In this document: positions 6,900 through 15,044 of the stretch, piece after piece | How the letters are laid out: each line of letters begins with the position of its first letter | Numbering within the stretch: position 1 is the first letter of the stretch | Assembly: GCA_003070825.1 (NCBI GenBank) | Contig: QBLP01000019.1 | Coordinates: 1 to 15,176 of the forward strand | Source of the DNA: Halanaerobium sp. | Lineage (GTDB): Bacteria > Bacillota > Halanaerobiia > Halanaerobiales > Halanaerobiaceae | Reading direction: 5' to 3' | Length of the DNA stretch: 15,176 nt | The notes under the pieces: generated by a model | What the model was told of the DNA's origin: nothing | What the model saw: only the letters and a program-made list of their open reading frames with translations | The model's database searches: none | Program-made: the position numbers and the translations under genes

Positions 6900-8384
6900 A
6901 TGAGAGAAAGCCTTGATTTCTCTAGCAAAAATAAGAATTTAAACCAAGTTAAGCCGATTTCAAATGAGATAAAATTAACTCAGGCTGAACTTAGTGAAGA
7001 TAAAATGACAGAAGAATGTGGAGTTTTTGGTATTTTTAATGCAGATGGTGAAAGCAGTGCTGCTGAATTGACATATCTTGGTTTAATTGCCCTGCAGCAC
7101 CGAGGTCAGGAAAGTGCTGGTATCTGTGCAAATCACCAGGGTGAGTTCAATCTGCATAAGGGAATGGGTCTGGTAGAAAGTGTTTTTGAAAAAGAAGATA
7201 TAAGAAGTCTAAAAGGGGAGATGGCAATTGGACATGTCCGCTATTCTACCAGCGGTTCCAGCAAACTTGCTAATGCTCAGCCAATCCTGATTAACAGTAT
7301 CAAAGGTGACCTAGCCTTAGCCCATAATGGTAACCTGGCTAATGGAGCAGAGCTCAGAAATAATCTGGAGCAGAATGGATCGATATTTCATTCTACTTTA
7401 GACACAGAAGTAATTGCCCATCTGGTGGCCCGATCCTTTGAAGATGATATTGTCGAAGCCTTAGTTCAGAGTTTACATCAGCTGAAGGGTGGATTTTCTC
7501 TGGTGGCAATGGCCAAAGACCAGCTGGTTGCAATCCGAGATCCAAGAGGATTTAGACCGCTTTCAATTGGGAAATTAGACAACAGTTATATTGTAGCTTC
7601 CGAAAGCTGTGCCTTTGATATAATTGGAGCAGAATTTGTACGGGATGTGGCTCCAGGTGAGGTTGTTGTAATTGATGAAGATGGAATAAAAAGCAGACGT
7701 TATACAGGAGAAAATGGGACCAGTCTCTGTGTTTTTGAATATATCTATTTTGCCCGTCCTGACAGTAATATAGCCGGTCAGAATGTTTTGCTTGCCCGCA
7801 AGGAAATGGGTAAACAGCTGGCTCGAGAGATGGATGTTGAGGCAGATATAGTTGTCCCAGTACCTGATTCAGGGATAGCAGCAGCTCTTGGTTTTGCTGA
7901 AGAATCAGGTATTCCCTATGCTCAGGGAATCTTAAGGAACCGCTATATGGGCAGAACCTTTATTCAGCCAACTCAGGAGATCAGAGATTTAAAAGTACGT
8001 CTTAAGCTGTCACCAATCAAAGAAATTATTGAGGGTAAAAGAGTAATTTTAATCGATGATTCAATTGTTCGAGGAACAACAAGCAAACAGATCATTGGCA
8101 GGATTAAAGAAGCAGGTGCTGAAGAAGTTCATATGGCTATCTCCTCCCCACCTGTAGAACATCCCTGCTATTTCGGTCTTGATACCTCGCGGCGCCAGGA
8201 ATTAATAGCCAGCAGCAGTACAGTTGAAGAAATTAGTGAGAGCATTGGAGCTGACAGCCTTTATTACTTAAGTCAGGCAGGGATGCTCAAATCAATTAAA
8301 ACCAATGTTGAACTCGGTTTTTGCACTGCCTGTTTTGATGGAGATTATCCAATAGACAGCCGCTACTTAAGTGAGGAGGAATAA
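6900..8384 (+). CDS. purF: Amidophosphoribosyltransferase (glutamine-PRPP amidotransferase)
   Basis: PurF makes phosphoribosylamine from PRPP and glutamine, the committed step of the pathway. Part one is an N-terminal nucleophile glutaminase: ECGVFGIF with Cys40 as the expected nucleophile after propeptide removal, LQHRGQESAGI, and AHNGNL. Part two is a phosphoribosyltransferase with the PRPP loop VILIDDSIVRGTTSK (382-396). Cys277, Cys423, Cys475 and Cys478 sit in contexts equivalent to the four 4Fe-4S ligands of the B. subtilis enzyme (LCVFEYIYF, HPCYFG, FCTACFDG), so this is the iron-sulfur, propeptide-bearing type. The ATG at 6900 is seven bases after GGGAGG (6887-6892); the adjacent TTG at 6897 is too close. 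The leader before Cys40 is 39 residues, longer than the 11 of B. subtilis PurF. An internal ATG at 7005 would shorten it to four, but lacks a good ribosome binding site. Confidence 0.96.
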   Translation: MRESLDFSSKNKNLNQVKPISNEIKLTQAELSEDKMTEECGVFGIFNADGESSAAELTYLGLIALQHRGQESAGICANHQGEFNLHKGMGLVESVFEKEDIRSLKGEMAIGHVRYSTSGSSKLANAQPILINSIKGDLALAHNGNLANGAELRNNLEQNGSIFHSTLDTEVIAHLVARSFEDDIVEALVQSLHQLKGGFSLVAMAKDQLVAIRDPRGFRPLSIGKLDNSYIVASESCAFDIIGAEFVRDVAPGEVVVIDEDGIKSRRYTGENGTSLCVFEYIYFARPDSNIAGQNVLLARKEMGKQLAREMDVEADIVVPVPDSGIAAALGFAEESGIPYAQGILRNRYMGRTFIQPTQEIRDLKVRLKLSPIKEIIEGKRVILIDDSIVRGTTSKQIIGRIKEAGAEEVHMAISSPPVEHPCYFGLDTSRRQELIASSSTVEEISESIGADSLYYLSQAGMLKSIKTNVELGFCTACFDGDYPIDSRYLSEEE

Positions 8385-8386
8385 TT

Positions 8387-9421
8387 ATGGGCTTAGATTA
8401 CAAAAAAGCTGGGGTGGATATTGATGCCGGTAATCAGGCAGTTGAACTGATTAAAAAAAATGTCCAGTCAACCTTTGGTCCGGAAGTTATGACCGGACTG
8501 GGTGGTTTCGGGGGGCTATTTAAACCCGATTTAAGCAAATATAAAAATCCCGTTTTAGTTTCCGGTACAGATGGGGTGGGAACCAAGCTTAAACTGGCCT
8601 TCAAACTGGATCTGCACAATACAATTGGTATTGATCTGGTTGCGATGTCAGTTAATGATATTCTGGCTCAGGGAGCAGAGCCCTTATTTTTTCTCGACTA
8701 CCTGGCAACCGGTAAGCTGGAGCCAGAAAAAACAGCTGAGATTGTAAAAGGTATTGCAGTCGGCTGTAAAGAGGCAGGAGCTGCTTTAATCGGGGGAGAA
8801 ACTGCTGAAATGGCAGGCTTTTATCAGCCGGGCGAATATGATCTGGCAGGTTTTGCAGTTGGAATAGTCGACCAGGATCAGATCATAACTGGCCAAGAAA
8901 TTCAAGCCGGAGATTTAGTTATCGGACTTAAATCAGATGGACTGCACAGCAATGGTTTTACTCTGGCCCGGGCAGCACTTTTTGATAAAGCAGGCTATGA
9001 TTATACTGCAGAAATAGAGGGGATGGAAAAGAATCTTGGTGAAGAACTGCTCCAACCGACAAAAATTTATGTAAAAACTGTTTTAGAACTTTTAGATAAA
9101 TTTAAAATTAAAGGAATTGCCCATATAACCGGGGGTGGCTTGATTGAAAACTTACCTCGAATACTTCCAGACGGGCTAAAAGCTGAAATTAAAAAAGAAA
9201 GCTGGCAGCCCCAGCGAATTTTTAAGCTAATTCAAGAAGCAGGAGAAATTGCGGAAAAAGAAATGTACAGAACTTTTAATATGGGAATTGGGATGACGCT
9301 AGTTATAGAAAAAAATGATAAAGTTCAACTACTTAGTAAACTTGAGCAAATGGGAGAAAAAGCCTGTCTGATTGGAGAAATAAAAGCAGGAGCTGGGGAC
9401 TCATCTCTCGAATTAAAGTAA
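8387..9421 (+). CDS. purM: Phosphoribosylformylglycinamidine cyclo-ligase (AIR synthetase)
   Basis: PurM closes the imidazole ring of FGAM with ATP to form AIR. The 344-residue length is standard. Visible motifs are SGTDGVGTKLKLA (59-71) in the ATP site, MSVNDILAQGAEPLFFLDY (near 88-106), GGETAEMAGFY (near 137-147), GLKSDGLHSNGFTLAR (near 183-198), and the C-terminal HITGGGLIENLPR and FNMGIGM. GAGGAGGA (8373-8380) at the end of purF serves its ATG, two bases after the purF stop. Its substrate comes from PurL/PurQ/PurS, none of which is in this operon. Confidence 0.97.
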   Translation: MGLDYKKAGVDIDAGNQAVELIKKNVQSTFGPEVMTGLGGFGGLFKPDLSKYKNPVLVSGTDGVGTKLKLAFKLDLHNTIGIDLVAMSVNDILAQGAEPLFFLDYLATGKLEPEKTAEIVKGIAVGCKEAGAALIGGETAEMAGFYQPGEYDLAGFAVGIVDQDQIITGQEIQAGDLVIGLKSDGLHSNGFTLARAALFDKAGYDYTAEIEGMEKNLGEELLQPTKIYVKTVLELLDKFKIKGIAHITGGGLIENLPRILPDGLKAEIKKESWQPQRIFKLIQEAGEIAEKEMYRTFNMGIGMTLVIEKNDKVQLLSKLEQMGEKACLIGEIKAGAGDSSLELK

Positions 9422-9434
9422 AGAAGGTGCATAA

Positions 9435-10049
9435 ATGCTAAAAATAGCTGTTTTCGCCTCAGGTAGAGGCTCAAATTTTCAATCAATTATCGACAAAATA
9501 AAAAGTGGAGATATTCCAGCTGAAGCTAAACTTCTAATCAGTGACCGCCAGGATGCCGGTGCTTTAAAAAGAGCAGAACACGAAAATATTGAAAATTTAT
9601 TTATTGACCCTGTTCATTTTGAGACAAAAGCTGATTATGAAGAGGAGCTGATTGGAATTTTAGAGAATGCTGGGATAGAGCTTGTTGTTCTGGCAGGCTA
9701 CATGAGGATTCTATCACCAATTTTTGTTAAACATTTTCAAAATAAGATTATCAATATTCATCCGTCACTTTTGCCTGCTTTTAAAGGTCTTAACGCCCAA
9801 AAACAGGCGGTTGATTATGGAGTTAAATACAGCGGCTGTACAGTTCATTTTGTTGATCAAGGAATGGATACAGGTCCTATTATCAAACAGGCAGTTGTAG
9901 AGGTTAAAGATGATGATACTGCTGATGATCTGGCTGCCAGAATTTTAAAAGAAGAACACAAGATTTATCCTGAAGCAGTGAAGTTAATTGCAGAGGAAAG
10001 AATTAAAGTTAAAGGACGAAAAGTTAAAATTCTAAAGGAGGAAAAATAA
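9435..10049 (+). CDS. purN: Phosphoribosylglycinamide (GAR) formyltransferase, folate-dependent
   Basis: PurN transfers a formyl group from 10-formyltetrahydrofolate to GAR. The 204-residue protein opens with VFASGRGSNFQSI, the GAR phosphate-binding loop. It carries the catalytic triad of the family: Asn107 and His109 in INIHPSLLPAFKG, and Asp145 in VDQGMDTGPII. SGCTVHFV lies between them. AAGAAGGTG (9421-9429) precedes the ATG. No formate-dependent PurT is present here, so GAR formylation by this operon is tied to folate. Confidence 0.96.
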   Translation: MLKIAVFASGRGSNFQSIIDKIKSGDIPAEAKLLISDRQDAGALKRAEHENIENLFIDPVHFETKADYEEELIGILENAGIELVVLAGYMRILSPIFVKHFQNKIINIHPSLLPAFKGLNAQKQAVDYGVKYSGCTVHFVDQGMDTGPIIKQAVVEVKDDDTADDLAARILKEEHKIYPEAVKLIAEERIKVKGRKVKILKEEK

Positions 10050-10051
10050 CT

Positions 10052-11629
10052 TTGTCTAAAATTAAAAGAGCATTAATTAGTGTTTCAAACAAGGAAGGTA
10101 TTGTAGATTTTGCTGAAGGTTTAAAAGAATTTGATGTAGAAATCATTTCAACAGGTGGTACTGGTAGAATGTTGAAAGAAAATGGAATCGAAGTTACAGA
10201 TATTGATCAGGTAACAAATTTTCCGGAAATGATGAATGGAAGAGTTAAGACCTTACATCCGGCAGTTCACGGTGGTATTCTGGCAGTCAGAGATAATGAA
10301 GAGCATTTAAAGGAAATTGCAGCTCAGAATATTGAGCCAATTGATCTGGTGGTCTGCAATCTTTATCCCTTTGCTGAAACCATTGCCAGAGATGATGTTA
10401 CCTTAGAAGAAGCGATTGAAAATATCGATATTGGTGGTCCCACAATGATCCGTTCAGCTGCTAAAAATAATAATGACGTAGCAGTGGTAGTTGATCCAGC
10501 TGATTATGATCAGCTTTTAGCTGAGATGAAGGTTGGAAATGGTGCTTTAACTAAAACTCAAAAATTAAAGCTTGCCTACAAGGCTTTTTACCACACTGCA
10601 GAATATGATCAGAGAATACAGAAATATCTGGGAGGAATTGTGCTGGAAGAAGAGGAAAAGCAGCAGCTGCCTGAAACACTTTTAGACCGCTATGATAAAA
10701 GAGAAGACCTCCGCTACGGGGAAAACCCGCATCAGAAAGCAGCATTTTACTTAGAAGATGAGCAGAATGAGCCTTCAATTTCGACAGCCGAGCAGCTTCA
10801 TGGTAAAGGGATGTCCTATAACAACATTAATGATACAGATGGGGCTTTAGAGCTGGTTAAAGAATTTGAAGCTAAGCCAACTGCTGCAGTAATCAAACAT
10901 GCCAACCCCTGTGGAATCGCTGCGGCTGACAATTTAAAAGATGCCTTTGTCAATGCTCATGCTGGTGACCCTTTATCTGCTTTTGGCTCAATTGTGGCAG
11001 CCAACCGAAAAATTGATGCAGCAACAGCTAAAGAAATTGCCGATCAGGATAAATTTATTGAAGTTGTAATTGCTCCAGATTATGAGGCTGAGGCACTGGA
11101 AATCCTAAAAGAGCGCTCTGAAAAAATGAGAATTTTAAAAACTGGTGAGCTTTCTATTAATCACAAAAAGCCGGGTTATAGTATGAAAAAAGTAACCGGT
11201 GGACTTTTAGTTCAGGATAGAGATTTAGCTCAGACTACTGCCCAAGATTTAGAGGTAGTAACTGAAAAAGCTCCGACTGAAGAGCAGATTGAGGATCTCT
11301 TATTTTCCTGGAAAGTTGTTAAACATGTCAAATCAAATGCAATTGTAATGGCTAAAGATGAGATGGTAGTTGGTGTTGGTGCCGGTCAGATGAGCAGAGT
11401 TGATTCGATGATTATTGCCGGGCGCAAAGCTGACGGCCGTCAGCAGGGTGGAGTTGTAGCTTCTGACGCCTTCTTCCCCTTCCCGGATGCTGTAGAAAAA
11501 GCAGCTGAACTGGGAATCAAAGCGATTATTCAGCCCGGTGGCTCAATCCGAGATGATCAGGTAATTGAAGCCTGTGATAAATTAGGGATTGCCATGGTCT
11601 TTACAGGTAAAAGACACTTTAGACATTAG
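10052..11629 (+). CDS. purH: Bifunctional AICAR formyltransferase / IMP cyclohydrolase
   Basis: PurH does the last two steps: formylation of AICAR with 10-formyltetrahydrofolate, then ring closure to IMP. The 525-residue protein is near the usual ~510-525. The N-terminal IMP cyclohydrolase domain is MGS-like, with ISTGGTGRMLKENGI (32-46) and NGRVKTLHPAVHGGIL (62-77). The formyltransferase part has RYGENPHQ (221-228), the catalytic Lys282-His283 in IKHANPCG, and C-terminal SDAFFPFPD and QPGGSIRDD. It starts with TTG at 10052, preceded by AAAGGAGG (10034-10041) in the end of purN. Last gene of the operon, followed about 96 bp later by a strong terminator. Confidence 0.97.
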   Translation: MSKIKRALISVSNKEGIVDFAEGLKEFDVEIISTGGTGRMLKENGIEVTDIDQVTNFPEMMNGRVKTLHPAVHGGILAVRDNEEHLKEIAAQNIEPIDLVVCNLYPFAETIARDDVTLEEAIENIDIGGPTMIRSAAKNNNDVAVVVDPADYDQLLAEMKVGNGALTKTQKLKLAYKAFYHTAEYDQRIQKYLGGIVLEEEEKQQLPETLLDRYDKREDLRYGENPHQKAAFYLEDEQNEPSISTAEQLHGKGMSYNNINDTDGALELVKEFEAKPTAAVIKHANPCGIAAADNLKDAFVNAHAGDPLSAFGSIVAANRKIDAATAKEIADQDKFIEVVIAPDYEAEALEILKERSEKMRILKTGELSINHKKPGYSMKKVTGGLLVQDRDLAQTTAQDLEVVTEKAPTEEQIEDLLFSWKVVKHVKSNAIVMAKDEMVVGVGAGQMSRVDSMIIAGRKADGRQQGGVVASDAFFPFPDAVEKAAELGIKAIIQPGGSIRDDQVIEACDKLGIAMVFTGKRHFRH

Positions 11630-11685
11630 ATTCTAATTTAAGAAGCAGTTTATATATGAGCACGTTAAATAGCTTAAATTTAAAA

Positions 11686-11716
11686 AAATCTAATTAATTT
11701 GAATTAACATAGATTT
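11686..11716 (-). repeat. AT-rich inverted repeat after purH
   Basis: AAATCTA (11686-11692) pairs with TAGATTT (11710-11716), and TTAATT (11694-11699) with AATTAA (11702-11707). Read on the minus strand it is followed by a T run, so it could be a weak minus-strand terminator, but being almost all A/T it may simply be AT-rich spacer. Confidence 0.3.
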
Positions 11717-11725
11717 CCCTAATCA

Positions 11726-11787
11726 ATTCTCCATTTCTTATTAATGGTACCTACTCAGCCGTTAATAGAGGGATGGAGAATTTTTCT
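11726..11787 (+). terminator. Purine operon terminator
   Basis: Outer arms ATTCTCCAT (11726-11734) and ATGGAGAAT (11773-11781) pair perfectly. After a short internal loop, about ten further pairs form between TTATTAATGG (11738-11747) and CCGTTAATAG (11759-11768). The hairpin is followed by TTTTTCT. It lies about 96 bases after the purH stop and separates the purine operon from the promoter of the next unit. Confidence 0.85.
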
Positions 11788-11811
11788 AATTAAAATTTAA
11801 TTTTCTTTTAA

Positions 11812-11839
11812 TTGAATTTTCAAATTAATTTAATATAAT
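11812..11839 (+). promoter_or_regulatory. Promoter of the NEW3/ABC unit
   Basis: A -35-like TTGAAT (11812-11817) and a perfect -10 TATAAT (11834-11839) are 16 bases apart, directly downstream of the purine terminator. Transcription would begin near 11846, leaving a ~125-nt leader before the ATG at 11971. The surrounding sequence is AT-rich, so chance matches are possible. Confidence 0.55.
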
Positions 11840-11896
11840 ATTTATAGATGGAATTAAAAAGTCAGGGAGGGGTGATAAATAAAGAGGAGTCAGATA

Positions 11897-11947
11897 TTGC
11901 TTACTGGAAATTACAGGAAAAAACAGTTTAAACTAAAATTAAAATAA
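11897..11947 (+). CDS. Possible 16-residue leader peptide
   Basis: A short frame begins with TTG at 11897, seven bases after a good GAGGAG (11884-11889), and ends at TAA (11945-11947). It would encode the basic peptide MLTGNYRKKQFKLKLK. A second frame from GTG 11872 (19 codons) overlaps it but its GGGAGG is too close. The frame lies between the promoter and the NEW3 gene, 23 bases before the ATG. It may be a leader peptide, a gene remnant or chance; there is no comparative evidence. Confidence 0.2.
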   Translation: MLTGNYRKKQFKLKLK

Positions 11948-11970
11948 TTAAAATTAGGGAGGTAATTCAA

Positions 11971-13143
11971 ATGTCAAAAAGAGTTGGGATTTCACTTCTT
12001 TTTTTAATGGTTTTTATTTTTGTTTTTGCTGGAGCAGTCAGTGCAGCTGAAGGTGATATAACATTATATACACCTTATACAGGTTTATCGGTAACTCCGG
12101 GTGAAAGTCTGGATTATAATATTGATGTGCTAAATAACAGTTATGAAATTAAAAATTTGAGTTTTGCTGTACAGGATCTGCCAGAAGGCTGGGATTATAC
12201 AATAACCTCAGGTGGTAAAAGCATAGAGGAACTGGCAGTAAAATCCAAAGATTTTAAAGACGAAAATCAAGAAAGTATTGACTTAAAGGTCAATGTACCT
12301 TTGAAGATAGAAAAAGGAAATTATAGCTTTACCTTAACAGCTAAAAGTGAAAGTGGCGAAATATTTCAGCTGCCTTTAGATGTAAAAATTGCTGAAAGAG
12401 GAGTTTTTGAAACTGAATTTACAGTTGATCAGAATAACATGGAAGGCTACTCTGATTCAACCTTTACTTATGATACAACCTTAAGAAATAGAACTGCAGA
12501 AAAGCAGCATTATGCTTTAAAAGCTGATGCTCCTCGGGGTTGGGATGTAAGATTTAGAGAAGCCGGTTCCTATATTACCTCGATAACTATCGAATCCGGT
12601 GAAAGTAAGACGATTTCAGTCAAGGTTGAACCGGCAGTAAATGTTGCTGCAGATACATATAAATTTTCAGTTGAAGCAAATTCCGGTTCTACTTCTAAAA
12701 AAATTGATTTAGAAGCAGTAATTAAAGGTAAATACGGCTTGAATTTAACAACTCCTTCCGGCCGATTGAGCAGAGAAATTGTGGCTGGAGAAAACAAAAA
12801 AATTGACTTAACAATAAAAAATTCTGGAACCATAACTTTACGAGATATTAAACTTAATGCCACTACACCTTCTGACTGGTCTGTTGACTTTGAAAAAGAT
12901 GAAATTTCAAAATTAGAAGCAGGAGAAACTGAAACTATAACTGCAGATATAAAAGCAGGTGACCAGGCAATTGCTGGTGACTATCAGCTTACTTTAAAAG
13001 CCAATACTCCTGAAGCTAGTTCTCAGGCTAACTTCAGAATTACAGTAAAAACTTCTATGGTCTGGGGATGGGCTGGAATTTTGATTATTCTGGCAGTAAT
13101 AGCAGTTATATTTTATTTCGTTAGAAAATACGGGAGGAGATAA
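11971..13143 (+). CDS. Secreted, membrane-anchored protein with NEW3-like repeats (COG1470-like)
   Basis: The 390-residue protein has a signal peptide (residues 1-25, hydrophobic core LLFLMVFIFVFAGA, likely cleavage after AVSA), a large extracytoplasmic part, one C-terminal transmembrane helix (about 364-385) and a short KYGRR cytoplasmic tail. The outer part looks like three tandem beta-sandwich repeats of ~105-115 residues, about 29-141, 144-252 and 254-360. Each contains a P-x-G/D-W-type segment (LPEGWDY, APRGWDV, TPSDWSV) and ends in a G/D-Y-x-(F/L) strand (GNYSFTLTAKS, DTYKFSVEANS, GDYQLTLKANT). This matches the NEW3 domain seen in predicted membrane proteins encoded with ABC transporters. 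AGGGAGG (11956-11962) serves the ATG. The stop is two bases from the ABC ATPase gene, so it is probably an outer-face partner of that transporter. Ligand unknown. Confidence 0.8.
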   Translation: MSKRVGISLLFLMVFIFVFAGAVSAAEGDITLYTPYTGLSVTPGESLDYNIDVLNNSYEIKNLSFAVQDLPEGWDYTITSGGKSIEELAVKSKDFKDENQESIDLKVNVPLKIEKGNYSFTLTAKSESGEIFQLPLDVKIAERGVFETEFTVDQNNMEGYSDSTFTYDTTLRNRTAEKQHYALKADAPRGWDVRFREAGSYITSITIESGESKTISVKVEPAVNVAADTYKFSVEANSGSTSKKIDLEAVIKGKYGLNLTTPSGRLSREIVAGENKKIDLTIKNSGTITLRDIKLNATTPSDWSVDFEKDEISKLEAGETETITADIKAGDQAIAGDYQLTLKANTPEASSQANFRITVKTSMVWGWAGILIILAVIAVIFYFVRKYGRR

Positions 13144-13145
13144 TA

Positions 13146-14000
13146 ATGGCTGAAACAATTATCTCTACCAGTGAACTAACAAAAAAATATGGTGATATAA
13201 AGGCCGTAAATGAGCTGGATTTGAATATAAAAAAGGGTGAAATTTATGGTCTGCTGGGTCCAAATGGAGCGGGTAAAACAACAACAATTTTAATGCTCCT
13301 GGGTTTGACTGAACCCAGCTCTGGATCGGCAGAGATTAAAGGACTAAACACTACCCGGGATTCAATTGAAGTCAAAAAATTTACCGGATATCTGCCCGAT
13401 CAGGTAGGATTTTATGATAACAGCACTGGCAAAGAAAATTTAATTTATACTGCCCAATTAAATGGAATGGATGCTGCAGCTGCAGAGAAAAAAGCGGAAG
13501 AAATGATTAATCTGGTAGGCTTAGATAATGTGGTTGATAACAGAGTAGCTACCTATTCTAAAGGTATGCGGCAGCGGCTGGGACTGGCCGATGTTTTAAT
13601 TAAAGATCCTGAGATAGTTATACTTGATGAGCCTACTATAGGAATCGATCCCACAGGAATCAATGAATTTCTAGATTTAATCCGCAGTTTAAGTAAAGAA
13701 AATGGGATTACTGTTCTTTTATCTTCACATCTTTTAAATCAGGTACAGCAGATTTGTGATCGGGTTGGTATTTTTGTTAAAGGACAGCTGCTGGCCGAAG
13801 GAAGTATTAAAGATCTGGCAGATCAGCTGCTGGAAGAGAAAGAGATTAACCTCAATGTTAAAATTAAGGATTATTCAGAACAGACTGTTGAAAAGATTGC
13901 CGCTCTGGATGAAGTTAGGGAAATTAAAGAACAGGAAAATCTTTTAGATGAAATCTATCAGCACTACTTTAAAGGGGGTGAAGTTGATGCCCGATTATAA
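13146..14000 (+). CDS. ABC transporter ATP-binding protein (CcmA-type)
   Basis: This 284-residue cytoplasmic ATPase has Walker A GPNGAGKT (38-45), a Q-loop region YLPDQVGFYD (82-91), the signature YSKGMRQRL (137-145, the SKGM variant common in this group instead of LSGGQ), Walker B IVILDEP (157-163), a D-loop at Asp168 and the switch His195 in LLSSHLL. A C-terminal extension of ~80 residues follows the nucleotide domain, as in exporter ATPases of the ABC-2 class. GGGAGGA (13132-13138) lies inside the end of the preceding gene, and its own end overlaps the permease gene by 14 bp, so the three genes form one unit. Likely exports or acts on an envelope substrate; specificity cannot be read from the sequence. 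Confidence 0.93.
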   Translation: MAETIISTSELTKKYGDIKAVNELDLNIKKGEIYGLLGPNGAGKTTTILMLLGLTEPSSGSAEIKGLNTTRDSIEVKKFTGYLPDQVGFYDNSTGKENLIYTAQLNGMDAAAAEKKAEEMINLVGLDNVVDNRVATYSKGMRQRLGLADVLIKDPEIVILDEPTIGIDPTGINEFLDLIRSLSKENGITVLLSSHLLNQVQQICDRVGIFVKGQLLAEGSIKDLADQLLEEKEINLNVKIKDYSEQTVEKIAALDEVREIKEQENLLDEIYQHYFKGGEVDARL

Positions 14001-14919
14001 TAATTCTTTTAGTGTAATGGTCAACAAAGAAATTTCAGATCACGTTAAAAGCTGGAAGTTTATTATAATAGTAGCTTTAATCCTGCTGACCACTTTTGCT
14101 TCCATCTATTCGATTTTGAATTTAATTAAAAACAATGCTGCAGTAATTAATCAGGAAGATAATTTCCTCTTTTTAAAACTGTTTACTGCAACAACAGGCA
14201 GCATACCGAATTTTATGACATTGATAAGTTTTCTGGGACCAATACTGGGGATAGCACTCGGTTTTGACCTGGTGAATTCGGAACAAAATCAGGGAACAAT
14301 CAGTAGGGTTTTATCACAGCCAATTCCCCGCGATTATTTTATTACCAGTAAATTTGCAGCAGCAATTTCGCTTGTCTTTTTGCTGGTTTTTTCAATCGGA
14401 TTTTTGGTCATGGGTGCAGGATTAATTTCGATTGGGCTTCCACCCACATTAGGCGAATTCTTAAGAATATTCATCTTTTTGTTTCTGAGTGGAGTCTATA
14501 TTGCCTTCTGGCTTAATCTTGGTATTTTATTTTCAATTATCTTTAAGCAGTCTGCAACTTCAGCACTGGCAAGTCTTGCTGTTTGGCTTTTCTTTACGGT
14601 ATTTTACTCAATGCTGGTTAATATTACTGCCAGATCGATAGCGTCAAATCCATTTGACTTAAGGAGTTTAACTGCAGCTTTATCAAGGCTTTCTCCCAAC
14701 TATTTATATAATGAATTAACGACTATTCTATTAACACCTTCAATTAGAACTTTAGGCGGCCTTAGTTTTAAACAGCTGCAGGGAGCAATTCCATCAACTT
14801 TATCTCTTGATCAGAGTCTAATTTTGGTCTGGCCGCACTTTACAGCTTTAATTGCAGCTTCTTTAATCTGTTTTGCAGTCTCTTATCTGTCATTTATGAG
14901 AAAAGAAGTTCGAGCTTAA
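13987..14919 (+). CDS. ABC-2 type permease
   Basis: The 310-residue membrane protein has about six hydrophobic helices, near residues 24-46, 73-93, 122-148, 157-187, 193-213 and 279-303. Between helices 2 and 3 is the cytoplasmic segment EQNQGTISRVLSQPIPRDYF (99-118), the E-x-x-x-GT...L-S-x-P-x-x-R pattern of ABC-2/NosY-like permeases thought to contact the ATPase. The frame is open from an ATG at 13948, but ATG 13987 is preferred because AAAGGGGGTG (13971-13980) is correctly spaced ahead of it; GTG 13978 is another possibility. It overlaps the ATPase gene by 14 bp, implying coupled translation. With the ATPase it would form an exporter, with the NEW3 protein as outer partner. Confidence 0.88.
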   Translation: MPDYNNSFSVMVNKEISDHVKSWKFIIIVALILLTTFASIYSILNLIKNNAAVINQEDNFLFLKLFTATTGSIPNFMTLISFLGPILGIALGFDLVNSEQNQGTISRVLSQPIPRDYFITSKFAAAISLVFLLVFSIGFLVMGAGLISIGLPPTLGEFLRIFIFLFLSGVYIAFWLNLGILFSIIFKQSATSALASLAVWLFFTVFYSMLVNITARSIASNPFDLRSLTAALSRLSPNYLYNELTTILLTPSIRTLGGLSFKQLQGAIPSTLSLDQSLILVWPHFTALIAASLICFAVSYLSFMRKEVRA

Positions 14920-14953
14920 AATCAACTTAATAGAAATAAATAACGATAAAAAT

Positions 14954-14990
14954 AAAGCCCACTTCTGCGTTTAATTAAGAAGTGGGCTTT
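14954..14990. terminator. Bidirectional terminator after the permease
   Basis: AAAGCCCACTTCT (14954-14966) and AGAAGTGGGCTTT (14978-14990) are perfect 13-base arms around an 11-base loop. On the + strand the tail is only CTTTAAATATT. On the minus strand the hairpin runs into TTTATTTTTAT, a better terminator tail. It can close the ABC unit and also stop transcription arriving from the right. Confidence 0.8.
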
Positions 14991-15013
14991 AAATATTAGA
15001 CATAAAATTAGAC

Positions 15014-15044
15014 ATAAAAAAACCGCCTCGGGAAAAAGGCGGTT
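15014..15044 (-). terminator. Minus-strand intrinsic terminator
   Basis: Arms AACCGCC and GGCGGTT (15021-15027 and 15038-15044) enclose a ten-base loop. Only the minus-strand reading is followed by a T run (complement of ATAAAAAAA at 15014-15022). This sets the orientation of the RNA in this region. Confidence 0.75.

Noticed and set aside
6650..6928. Minus-strand frame of 92 codons opposite purC and the purF start.
   Set aside because: Antisense to conserved coding sequence and to the purF ribosome binding site; no recognisable protein features.
12570..12863. Minus-strand frame of 97 codons opposite the NEW3 gene.
   Set aside because: Antisense shadow of a gene with signal peptide, repeats and anchor; no independent support.
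13948..13986. ATG 13948 as the permease start.
   Set aside because: It has no Shine-Dalgarno and would overlap the ATPase by 53 bp; ATG 13987 follows a good GGGGG site.
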